From assembly GCA_016793415.1 (NCBI GenBank), contig JAEUMC010000090.1, positions 1-14,175 of the forward strand: DNA of 14,175 nt, read 5' to 3'. Shown here piece by piece: positions 1 to 6,178 of the stretch. The position numbers were made by a program, and so were the translations under genes. This stretch comes from Devosia sp. GTDB lineage: Bacteria > Pseudomonadota > Alphaproteobacteria > Rhizobiales > Devosiaceae. The notes beneath the pieces were generated by a model. That model was not told the DNA's origin, made no database searches, and saw nothing but the letters and a program-made list of their open reading frames with translations. How positions within the stretch are numbered: the first letter of the stretch is position 1; every line of letters begins with the position of its first letter.

Positions 1-346
1 CGCCGAGGCTGATGGTCATCGGCTTTTCGCAGTAGATCGCCTTGACCCCGGCTTCCGCCGCCGCAACCACCATGTCGGCGTGCAGCGGCGGCCAGGTGCA
101 GATATCGACGATGTCGAGCCGGGCTTCGGCCAGCATCCGGCCATAGTCGGTGTAGCGGCCCTCGACGCCATAGTCGTCGGCGAAGGCCGTGAGGTTTTCC
201 GGGCGGATATCGCAGGCCGCCGCCAGCTTGGCGTTGCCGAGCGCTTGCCAGGCATCGGCATGGATGCGGCCGATGGCGAAGCCACCGCCCCGCTCCTTGG
301 TTCGCTCCCTGGGCCCGGTTCCCACCAGGCCGACACGATAAGTCAT
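1..346 (-). CDS. Gfo/Idh/MocA-family NAD(P)-dependent oxidoreductase, N-terminal part (cut by window edge)
   Basis: Only the first 115 codons are present; the gene continues past base 1. The N-terminus reads as a Rossmann fold, with beta strand RVGLVGTG (residues 4-11), an acidic residue after the second strand (CD at 45-46) and the CEKP motif at 106-109, whose lysine is the usual catalytic residue of the Gfo/Idh/MocA family. These enzymes oxidise or reduce sugars, polyols or their derivatives with NAD(P) in the cytoplasm. The dinucleotide loop is odd: about 15 extra, charged and glycine-rich residues (12-26) lie between GTG and the usual RxHA segment. The ATG at 346-344 has an AAGG-type ribosome site about 8 bases upstream. 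The gene follows the solute-binding protein gene at 95 bp with a hairpin between them, so it is probably the catabolic end of the same operon. The substrate cannot be told. Confidence 0.85.
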   Translation of the reverse strand, partial: MTYRVGLVGTGPRERTKERGGGFAIGRIHADAWQALGNAKLAAACDIRPENLTAFADDYGVEGRYTDYGRMLAEARLDIVDICTWPPLHADMVVAAAEAGVKAIYCEKPMTISLG

Positions 347-381
347 TACGGCACCTTCAGTTCGAGATGTTCGAGGAGGAA

Positions 382-411
382 GGCGGCAGCCGGTGGAGGC
401 CGGCTGCCGCC
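382..411 (-). promoter_or_regulatory. Stable intergenic stem-loop downstream of the solute-binding protein gene
   Basis: A perfect 12-bp inverted repeat (GGCGGCAGCCGG at 382-393, its complement at 400-411) has a 6-base loop. It begins 30 bases after the stop codon of the binding-protein gene and ends 35 bases before the oxidoreductase start. No T-run follows on the minus strand, so it does not look like a complete intrinsic terminator. A role as a 3' mRNA stabiliser or partial terminator that keeps binding-protein mRNA above that of the downstream enzyme is inference, from what is known of maltose-type operons. Confidence 0.6.
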
Positions 412-441
412 GGGGTGAACGTCCGGGGGAGGAAAGGACGC

Positions 442-1725
442 TCAGAGTTCGCCGTTGACGCAGGCCGCCATCTTGCTCAGCCCTTCCGCCACCGGTGTCG
501 TGCCGTTGAGGACGAAATCGAGGTCGGGATCGATGCAGTTGGAGCTGATCTCGCTCCAGTTCAGCATGAACGGCGCGAAGCGGATGTAGGCCAGCGCATC
601 GGCGTTAGGCTTGAGCGAGTCGAGGAACTCGATCTTCTGCGTGGCGTACCAGTCAAAGGCCGGGATGTTGGCCGGCGGATAGATCGCGCCGAGCGTTGCT
701 TCCTTGTAGGCCGCCTCGAACCCGGCCTGGCCAAGGAACTCCTGCATGAAGTTCCACGCCATCTCCTTGTTCTTACTCGACTTGAGGATCGAGTAGGCGG
801 TGCCGCCGGTCGGATAGACGCGCTTCGCGGTATCCTTGACCGGCGCCATCACCACCTTGACGCCCATGTCGCGGAACTTCTCGGGCGCTTCGACCGCCTT
901 CCACATGCCGATGATCATCATGCCGGCCTTGCCGTTGAGGAACAGCGAGGTGCAGCCCTGATCGGCACCACCCATCGATTCGAGCGACTCGCTCGTGGGC
1001 ACCGATTTGTCGGTGTACATCATGTCGATGTAGTACTGCGTCGCCGCGATCGACTCCGGCGTATCGAGCGTCGACTTGGTCGGTGCCTTGACGTCGTCGA
1101 CATAGCCGCCACCACCGCCATAGAGGAACACTTCCCAGTTGCCCTTGGCCGACGAGCTCATGCAGAGCCCGTAGGCGCCCTCGCCGCCTGCGGTTGCGAG
1201 TTGCTTGGAGGCCTCGCGCATCTGGTCCCAGGTCCATTCGGCGGTCGGCTCGGCGACCCCGGCGGCCTGGAACAGTGCCGGATTGTAGAACATCAGCGCG
1301 TTGGGCTGCGCGTCGTAGGGGATGCCATAAGCCTTGCCCTCGACGGTGTAGCGGTCGATCAGGTGCGTGAAGAACGCATCGAGCGTGAAGCCCGGCGATT
1401 TCTCGAGATAGGGCGTCAGGTCCTCGAGGATATTGCGGTTGGCGAATTGCGGGAACGGTGAGTTCTCGATGCCCACGATATCGGGCGCATCGCCGCCGGC
1501 GATCTGGCTCAGGAGCTTGGCCAGGTACTGGTCCTGCGGGGTGACCTGCACCTCGATTTCGACCCCGGGATACTTGGCGTTGAACGCCTCGATCAACCCG
1601 TTCCAGCCGGCGACCTTGTCGACCGGATAGAACGAGGCGACGACCAGCTTGTTGCTGTCCTGGGCAAATGCCGCCGAACTCAGCAGCAGCGTGCCGGCGA
1701 GGACGGTGAGACCTAGTCTGTGCAT
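442..1725 (-). CDS. ABC transporter extracellular solute-binding protein, family 1 (CUT1 sugar type)
   Basis: This 427-residue protein has a signal peptide (MHRLGLTVLAG..., cleavage likely after AFA at residue 21) and the layout of family 1 sugar-binding proteins (MalE/UgpB-like): an early alpha/beta lobe with FNAKYPGVEIEV, the GGDAPDI segment typical of the family, a YGIPYD hinge region, a WTWDQM helix and the late FLNGKAGMM and ILKSSKNKEMAWNF segments. It should bind a sugar or oligosaccharide in the periplasm and deliver it to the two permeases encoded just upstream. The ATG at 1725-1723 has a good AAAGGA ribosome site; the reading frame stays open upstream, but a signal peptide exactly here fixes the start. 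Four cysteines remain in the mature protein (CMSSS, GCTS, NCID, AACV), allowing disulfides. The gene lies after both permeases, whereas the binding protein is more often first. Ligand unknown. Confidence 0.93.
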   Translation of the reverse strand: MHRLGLTVLAGTLLLSSAAFAQDSNKLVVASFYPVDKVAGWNGLIEAFNAKYPGVEIEVQVTPQDQYLAKLLSQIAGGDAPDIVGIENSPFPQFANRNILEDLTPYLEKSPGFTLDAFFTHLIDRYTVEGKAYGIPYDAQPNALMFYNPALFQAAGVAEPTAEWTWDQMREASKQLATAGGEGAYGLCMSSSAKGNWEVFLYGGGGGYVDDVKAPTKSTLDTPESIAATQYYIDMMYTDKSVPTSESLESMGGADQGCTSLFLNGKAGMMIIGMWKAVEAPEKFRDMGVKVVMAPVKDTAKRVYPTGGTAYSILKSSKNKEMAWNFMQEFLGQAGFEAAYKEATLGAIYPPANIPAFDWYATQKIEFLDSLKPNADALAYIRFAPFMLNWSEISSNCIDPDLDFVLNGTTPVAEGLSKMAACVNGEL

Positions 1726-1775
1726 TTCGGGTCCTTTCGTTTCCCTGATTGCGATGTCCGGGAGGAGTTTCGCGG

Positions 1776-1796
1776 CGCGGGCAGTGCGTGCCCGCG
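1776..1796 (-). promoter_or_regulatory. Short stem-loop between permease and binding-protein genes
   Basis: An 8-bp perfect inverted repeat (CGCGGGCA at 1776-1783, TGCCCGCG at 1789-1796) with a 5-base loop directly abuts the stop codon of the upstream permease gene (stop at 1799-1797) and precedes the binding-protein start by about 50 bases. It has no T-tract. It may mark an mRNA processing or stabilising site that protects the binding-protein message from 5' decay; that role is inference. Confidence 0.4.
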
Positions 1797-2630
1797 TCAT
1801 CCTTTGAGGCCGGTGGTGGCGATGCCTTCGACGATCTGGCGCTGCGCCAGGAAGAACACGATCACCAGCGGCAAGACGGTGAGCACCGAGCCGGCCATCA
1901 GCACGCCCCAGTCGGTGCCGTAATGGCTCGAGGCGAGGGTCGCGATCCCCACCGTCAGCACCTTCATGGCTTCGGAATTGATGACCACCAGCGGCCACAG
2001 GAAGTCGTTCCAGAAGTAGATGAACGAGAACACGCCCACGACCGCGAGGGCCGGCTTGACCAGCGGAAGGATCACCGCGCGGAAGATGGTGAAGTGGCCG
2101 GCCCCATCGATCTTGGCCGCCTCTTCCAGCTCTTCCGGAATGGTCAGCATGAACTGGCGGAGCAGGAACGTGGCGAAGGCGCTGCCGAGGAAATACGGCC
2201 CGATGATCGCCATGTAGGTGTTGATCCAGCCGAACTCGCGCACCAGGATGAAGGCCGGGATCAGCGTCACCACCGACGGCACCATCAGGGTGGCGAGAAA
2301 CAACAGGAACAGCGGCTCGCGCCCGGGGAATTTCAGCCGCGCGAAGGCATAGGCGCCCATCGACGAGAATAGCAGCTGGCCGGCGACGATCGTCACCGTG
2401 ACGAACAGCGTGTTGAAGAACTGCCGCGCGAACGGGATGTAGGTGAACAGCTGCTCGTAGTTGCGGAAGGTCACCGGCTCCGGCAGCCATTGCGGCGGCA
2501 TCACGAACATCTGCTCGGGCACCTTGAGCGAGGTGATCACCATCCAGAAGAACGGCAGCAGCGCCGAGAACGCCCCGAGCAGCAGCACGGCGTGGAGCAG
2601 GATGGAGGTGACAAGACGACGGGTCTTCAT
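1797..2630 (-). CDS. Carbohydrate ABC transporter permease, MalG type (CUT1)
   Basis: This 277-residue inner-membrane protein has about six hydrophobic segments and the cytoplasmic EAA loop of ABC permeases (EEAAKIDGAGH at about 169-179, then VILPLVKPAL), which docks on the ATPase. The C-terminus ends QRQIVEGIATTGLKG, typical of the MalG-side subunit of CUT1 importers. Length agrees with the family (about 270-300). The start ATG lies 3 bases after the stop of the upstream permease, so the two are almost surely co-translated and form a heterodimeric pore. It acts with the solute-binding protein encoded 71 bp downstream. The sugar is not identifiable from the sequence. Confidence 0.95.
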   Translation of the reverse strand: MKTRRLVTSILLHAVLLLGAFSALLPFFWMVITSLKVPEQMFVMPPQWLPEPVTFRNYEQLFTYIPFARQFFNTLFVTVTIVAGQLLFSSMGAYAFARLKFPGREPLFLLFLATLMVPSVVTLIPAFILVREFGWINTYMAIIGPYFLGSAFATFLLRQFMLTIPEELEEAAKIDGAGHFTIFRAVILPLVKPALAVVGVFSFIYFWNDFLWPLVVINSEAMKVLTVGIATLASSHYGTDWGVLMAGSVLTVLPLVIVFFLAQRQIVEGIATTGLKG

Positions 2631-2633
2631 AAC

Positions 2634-3581
2634 TCAGGCTCCCATGGCGCGGTTGCGGCCGAGGAAGCGCACCTGGAGCAGCGTCACGGCGAGGATGATG
2701 ACGAACAGCACGTAGGCCAGCGCCGAGGCGTAGCCCATCTTGAAGAACGAGAAGCCGCTCTCCCACAGGTAGTAGACATAGACCTTGGTGGAGGTGCCCG
2801 GCCCGCCGCTGGTCATCACGTAGATCAGGTTAAACACCTGGAACGAGGCGATGATCGAGGTGGTGGTGACGAAGAAGATCGTCGGCATCAGCAGCGGCAC
2901 GGTGATCGACCAGAAGGTCTGGAACGGCGTCGAGCCGTCGAGCTTGGCCGCCTCGTAATATTCCTTGGGGATGGCGCGCAGCCCGGCGAGGAACAGCACC
3001 ATGTTGTAGCCGGCGGTCTGCCAGATCTGCACCACCGCCACCGAGCCCAATGCGGTGCCGCGGTTGGTCAGCCAGTCGACCCCGGCAATGCCGAAGAACC
3101 CCAGGATCGAGTTCAGCACTCCGTAGTCGGGGTGGTAGATCCACTTCCAGACCAGCGCGATAGCGACGGTCGAGGAGACATAGGGCAAAAAGAAGATCGC
3201 CTGGTAGATGGCGGTGCCCTTGATCTTCGAATTGAGCGCCAGCGCCAGCAGCAGCGACAGGGCCAGCCCGCCGGGGATGACGATCAGCGTATAGACCAGC
3301 GTATTGCCGAGGCTGTTCCAGAACTGCCGGTCGGAGAGCATCCGGACATAGTTGTCGAGCCCGATCCATTGCGGGTCGGACAGCATGTCCCAGCTGGTAA
3401 AGCTCAGGAAAAACCCGGCCACCACCGGGATCAGCGTGAACAGCCCGATGCTGACCAGGTTCGGCAACAGGAAGACGAGGGCCGGCAGCCAATCGCGGCG
3501 CATGGCCAGCGAGAGGCGCCTGGGGGGACTGATACTGGTTGCGACGGCTACCGACACTTGCTCTTCCTGCCTTGGTTGCAT
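2634..3581 (-). CDS. Carbohydrate ABC transporter permease, MalF/UgpA type (CUT1)
   Basis: This 315-residue membrane protein has a basic N-terminal tail (RRLSLAMRRDW), six predicted membrane segments from residue 32 on, and the EAA loop YYEAAKLDGSTPF (208-220) followed by TVPLLMPT. The late SGGPGTST motif (258-265) is typical of the MalF/UgpA side of CUT1 importers. It pairs with the MalG-type subunit encoded 3 bases downstream. The start is uncertain: the ATG at 3581-3579 has no clear ribosome site, whereas a GTG eight codons later (3557-3555) is preceded by AGGAAG at good spacing, so the true protein may begin SVAVATSISPP and have 307 residues. It follows the TIM-barrel isomerase gene at 39 bp and is probably in the same transcript. 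No ATPase gene is seen nearby. Confidence 0.94.
   Translation of the reverse strand: MQPRQEEQVSVAVATSISPPRRLSLAMRRDWLPALVFLLPNLVSIGLFTLIPVVAGFFLSFTSWDMLSDPQWIGLDNYVRMLSDRQFWNSLGNTLVYTLIVIPGGLALSLLLALALNSKIKGTAIYQAIFFLPYVSSTVAIALVWKWIYHPDYGVLNSILGFFGIAGVDWLTNRGTALGSVAVVQIWQTAGYNMVLFLAGLRAIPKEYYEAAKLDGSTPFQTFWSITVPLLMPTIFFVTTTSIIASFQVFNLIYVMTSGGPGTSTKVYVYYLWESGFSFFKMGYASALAYVLFVIILAVTLLQVRFLGRNRAMGA
3563..3568 (-). promoter_or_regulatory. Ribosome binding site favouring an internal GTG start of the MalF-type permease
   Basis: On the minus strand AGGAAG lies 5 bases before GTG at 3557-3555, in frame with the permease. The upstream ATG at 3581 has only a GC-rich leader without purine-rich complementarity to 16S rRNA. 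This argues, without proving, that translation starts at the GTG. Confidence 0.5.
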
Positions 3582-3620
3582 TGCGTGCGCGGGCCGGATG
3601 GGAGGACCCGGCCCGACACC

Positions 3621-4472
3621 TCAGGCCGCCATGCTGCCACGCTTTTTCAGTAGGTTGTTCAGGAAGTTACGGCTGCGACCGGCCTGCTCGATGGTGCCGC
3701 ATTCGACCGACAGGGTGATCTCCCGATCCAGCGGATCGAGGATCGACAGCACCCGGTCCCAATCCACCACGCCCTCGCCGCAGGCGCAGCCGACCGGCGT
3801 GCCGGTAACCTTGCCGCGCTCCTTTTCGGAGTGCTCGAAGCTGATGTCCTTGGCGTGCACATGCATGACCCGGTCGCGCACCCGCTCCAGCGCCTCATAG
3901 GGGTCCTCGATGCCGGCGAGATAGGCATTGCCGGTATCCCAGTTCACCTGGATCCACGGCGACGGCACCAGGTCGACGATCTTCAAGAGCCCGGCGCTGG
4001 TCTTGGTGTAGACCCCGTGCGGCTCGATGCAGATGAACACCTTATGGCGCGCCGCGACCTGCGCGATGCGGCGCAGCGTGTAGTGCATCGCCTGATGCGC
4101 TTCCTCGTCATCCATCCACTCGGGCTTCAGCATCTCGTCCGAGTTGAGGAATTTGGTGCCGACGAAGCTCGCCAGCACCGCGGCGCGGGTCAGCCGTGAC
4201 ACCGCCGCCTCGGGCTTCATCAGCGGGCTGTGTGCCGAGAGGCTGGCAACCTGCACACCGTGGCGGGCACAGATCTCGGCCATCAGCAGCGGGTCTTCTT
4301 CCATCGAGAACGAGTGGAAATAGCCCACTTCGCTCAGCAGCTCGTAGCCGGTATGCACCATCGGCTCGATCCAGCGATAGCCGAGCTCGGCCGCCACCTT
4401 CACCCCGGCGCGGAAATCCATATCCGCCGAGCGCACGAACTCCATGTTCACCGCAACTTTATACGTGGCCAT
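3621..4472 (-). CDS. Sugar phosphate isomerase/epimerase-like TIM-barrel protein (xylose isomerase-like)
   Basis: This 283-residue cytoplasmic protein matches the AP-endonuclease-2/xylose-isomerase-like TIM barrel (IolE, IolI and tagatose-epimerase relatives). Likely metal ligands sit at the usual strand ends: E150 in CIEPHG, D179 in VNWDTGN, H204/H206 in HVHAKD and E257 in SVECG. Such proteins isomerise, epimerise or dehydrate sugars, keto-sugars or inositol derivatives using a divalent metal. Two cysteines near the active-site face (GCACGEG, 228-234) are notable. The ATG at 4472-4470 has a GAAGGGAAG ribosome site; the open frame extends further upstream but that part is arginine-rich and unlike a protein. 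It is the first gene of the minus-strand sugar operon, divergent from the AraC regulator, so it probably processes the imported sugar together with the Gfo/Idh enzyme. Exact reaction unknown. Confidence 0.88.
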   Translation of the reverse strand: MATYKVAVNMEFVRSADMDFRAGVKVAAELGYRWIEPMVHTGYELLSEVGYFHSFSMEEDPLLMAEICARHGVQVASLSAHSPLMKPEAAVSRLTRAAVLASFVGTKFLNSDEMLKPEWMDDEEAHQAMHYTLRRIAQVAARHKVFICIEPHGVYTKTSAGLLKIVDLVPSPWIQVNWDTGNAYLAGIEDPYEALERVRDRVMHVHAKDISFEHSEKERGKVTGTPVGCACGEGVVDWDRVLSILDPLDREITLSVECGTIEQAGRSRNFLNNLLKKRGSMAA

Positions 4473-4645
4473 CAGCCCAACTTCCCTTCGAATTGCCTCT
4501 TGGCGGCAACGCTCCGCCGTGCCCCGCCCAGTCGGGCGGCGGCGCCTAGTGAACTTCCGGGCTCGACCCCGAACGTTCGATTTCGTAAGTTTTCCTCCAC
4601 GCGCCCCGGTTGTTTTGGGCTGCATTTCGGATGGTAGGGTTAGCC
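4473..4645. promoter_or_regulatory. Divergent promoter region between the isomerase operon and the AraC-type regulator
   Basis: This 173-bp gap separates two divergent genes and must hold both promoters. Visible elements are a less GC-rich stretch (about 4575-4600), a perfect 10-bp palindrome CGAACGTTCG at 4570-4579, and a 6-bp hairpin CCGCCC/GGGCGG at 4524-4539 that would fall in the 5' leader of the isomerase mRNA. I could not assign convincing -35/-10 pairs. The palindrome is short enough to occur by chance. Control of the isomerase operon by the AraC protein through this region is inferred from the arrangement. Confidence 0.5.
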
Positions 4646-5713
4646 ATGACGACAGACGCTGTCTTTCAGGATTCGCCGTCGGTAAATTCTGCAAGTTTTT
4701 TGCCAGATCCGGCCTTGCCCAGTTTCAAGGCGCTGGACGACGTCTATTACGCCGATACCTGCACCCCGCTGACCGCGGCGGTGGAAGCCGGCCAGGTCAA
4801 CATGTCGGCCCTCGTCCGCGGCCACTATCCCGGCACGCCGCTGGGTGATGCAGAGGTGCCGGGGGTCCGCACCGTCGGCTATTGGGATGCCTCGCAGCAC
4901 CAGAACTGGGGCCTCGACTGGCACCGCAACGAGGGCATCGAGATCACCTATCTCGCCCGCGGCCAGCTCGACTTCGCCGTCGACGATCGCGAGTGGCCGC
5001 TGCGCTCCGGCCAGGTCACCATCACCCGGCCGTGGCAGCGCCACCGCGTCGGCAATCCCAATGTCGGCCCGTCGCGGTTGCACTGGTGCATCCTCGACGT
5101 CGATACCCGCCGCCCCAACCAGAAATGGCACTGGCCGAACTGGCTGGCGCTGTCATCAGACGATCTTGGCCGGCTGACCCAGTTGCTGCAGCACAACGAG
5201 CATCCGGTCTGGCCGGCCGGCCGCGATGTCGACGAGACCTTCGAGGCGATGGCGCAATGCGTCACCAACCCGAACCTTCGGACCCGCGATTCCCGGCTGC
5301 GCCAGCTGGTCAGCCGCCTGTTGATCGATGTGCTCGAACTGCTCGAGCGCCAAAGCGTGGTGCTCGACGAAGAGCTGTCCTCGGCCCGCCGCAGCGTGCA
5401 GCTGTTCCTCAGCGAGCTCGACAACTACCTCGATCGCAAATGGAGCCTCGGCGACATGGCGGAGAGTTGCGAGTTGGGTCGCACCCGCTTCGCCCAGTAC
5501 TGCCAGGAGCTCACCAACATGTCGCCGGTCGAATACCTGACCAGCCTCAGGATGAGCCGCGCCGCCGAGCTGATCCGGCTCGAGCCGAAACTGCAGATCA
5601 CCGAGATCGCCTTCCGCTGCGGCTACGAAAGCTCGCAATATTTCTCGGCCGCCTTCACCAAGCATTTCGGCATGTCGCCGCGCGCCTGGCGCACCCGGGG
5701 AGCCCTCGCATGA
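4646..5713 (+). CDS. AraC-family transcriptional regulator with cupin sensor domain
   Basis: A 355-residue regulator. The N-terminal half is a cupin-like sensing domain (about 75-150: GLDWHRNEGIEI, LDFAVDDREWPL, PWQRHRVGNP, with H93 and H133 as typical cupin positions). The C-terminus is a double helix-turn-helix AraC domain: first HTH about 266-287 (WSLGDMAESCELGRTRFAQYC), second about 316-338 (QITEIAFRCGYESSQYFSAAF), ending in the signature FGMSPRAWR. Such proteins bind a sugar in the cupin and activate nearby catabolic and transport operons. The start is chosen at ATG 4646, which has AGGG six bases upstream; in-frame TTG 4610 and ATG 4631 lack good sites. It is divergent from the isomerase/CUT1 operon and overlaps the next gene by 4 bases (ATGA). 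Confidence 0.93.
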   Translation: MTTDAVFQDSPSVNSASFLPDPALPSFKALDDVYYADTCTPLTAAVEAGQVNMSALVRGHYPGTPLGDAEVPGVRTVGYWDASQHQNWGLDWHRNEGIEITYLARGQLDFAVDDREWPLRSGQVTITRPWQRHRVGNPNVGPSRLHWCILDVDTRRPNQKWHWPNWLALSSDDLGRLTQLLQHNEHPVWPAGRDVDETFEAMAQCVTNPNLRTRDSRLRQLVSRLLIDVLELLERQSVVLDEELSSARRSVQLFLSELDNYLDRKWSLGDMAESCELGRTRFAQYCQELTNMSPVEYLTSLRMSRAAELIRLEPKLQITEIAFRCGYESSQYFSAAFTKHFGMSPRAWRTRGALA

Positions 5714-6030
5714 GCACCACCCCACCGGTGATCCAGCGCTTCATCGACGCCACCAATGCCGGCGACACCGCCGCCTTCCTCGCAGCCTTCACTCCCGACG
5801 CCTTCCTCAGCGACTGGGGGAGCGAGTTCACCGGGCGCGCCGGCATCGCAGCCTGGAACGAGACCGACAATATCGGCGTCCAATCGAAGTTCCGGCTGCT
5901 GGAGGTCGAACCGAATGGGGCGGATGCTTACCGGGTGCGGCTGGCGGTAAGCGGCAACGGCTACAACGGCGAGGGCACGATGGCGTTCACGCTGACCGGC
6001 GGGCGGATCTCGCGGTTGGTGATCAGCTAA
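5710..6030 (+). CDS. Small NTF2-like (SnoaL-type) superfamily protein
   Basis: This 106-residue protein begins PPVIQRFIDATNAGDTAAF, the opening helix typical of the NTF2/SnoaL-like fold, followed by FTPDAFLSDWGSEFTGRAGI and alternating strands to the C-terminus (YRVRLAVSGNGYNG, MAFTLTGGRISRLVIS). Members are often small ligand-binding or isomerase-type proteins, but the fold alone does not give a reaction. No signal peptide is seen, so it is probably cytoplasmic. Its ATG overlaps the AraC stop codon (ATGA), indicating translational coupling with the regulator and suggesting a part in the same response. The stop is followed within 3 bases by a large inverted repeat that likely ends the transcript. 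Confidence 0.82.
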   Translation: MSTTPPVIQRFIDATNAGDTAAFLAAFTPDAFLSDWGSEFTGRAGIAAWNETDNIGVQSKFRLLEVEPNGADAYRVRLAVSGNGYNGEGTMAFTLTGGRISRLVIS

Positions 6031-6032
6031 GG

Positions 6033-6166
6033 CGGTGCGCTTGGCGCCCCTCACCCCGACCCTCTCCCCAGAGGGGCGAGGGGGCGATAGGCTCACTGGC
6101 CGTGCCACACGCGTCCCCTCGCCCCTCTGGGGAGAGGGTTAGGGTGAGGGGCAGCCAAGCACACCG
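6033..6166. repeat. Composite inverted repeat, family A, between convergent genes
   Basis: Two arms of about 53-57 bases (6033-6085 and 6110-6166) are near-perfect inverted copies around a spacer of about 24 bases. Each arm is itself built as a small outer segment (GGTGCGCTTGGC or its variant), a CCCCTCACCC block and an inner hairpin: CCCTCTCCCC, loop AGA, GGGGCGAGGG, seen in the left arm at 6060-6082 with one mismatch. The same arm recurs at 14120-14175. It starts within 3 bases of the NTF2-like stop codon and ends 12 bases from the serine hydrolase stop codon, so it fills the gap between convergent genes. A role as two-way terminator or REP/BIME-like mobile palindrome is inference. Confidence 0.85.
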
Positions 6167-6178
6167 GATTAGCGGCCC

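Noticed and set aside
367..1461. Long plus-strand open frame (364 codons) opposite the binding-protein gene
   Set aside because: It lies antisense to a clear gene, is Arg/Gly/His-rich with no recognisable motif, and results from high third-position GC.
442..2766. A 774-codon open frame on the minus strand covering the binding protein and most of the MalG-type gene
   Set aside because: Only its end, from the ATG at 1725 with a signal peptide and ribosome site, is a protein; the upstream part is the MalG gene read out of frame and is rich in Arg, Ala and His, as GC-rich shadow frames are.
2490..3653. Plus-strand open frame of 387 codons opposite the permease genes
   Set aside because: Low-complexity His/Arg/Gln/Asp sequence antisense to two membrane proteins; no domain or ribosome site.
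4570..4579. CGAACGTTCG as the AraC operator
   Set aside because: A 10-bp palindrome is expected several times by chance in a window this size, and AraC proteins usually bind direct repeats; kept only as a remark in the promoter-region entry.
6033..6166. CRISPR array, because of repeated C/G-rich units
   Set aside because: Units are inverted, only two per site, with no regular spacers and no cas genes.
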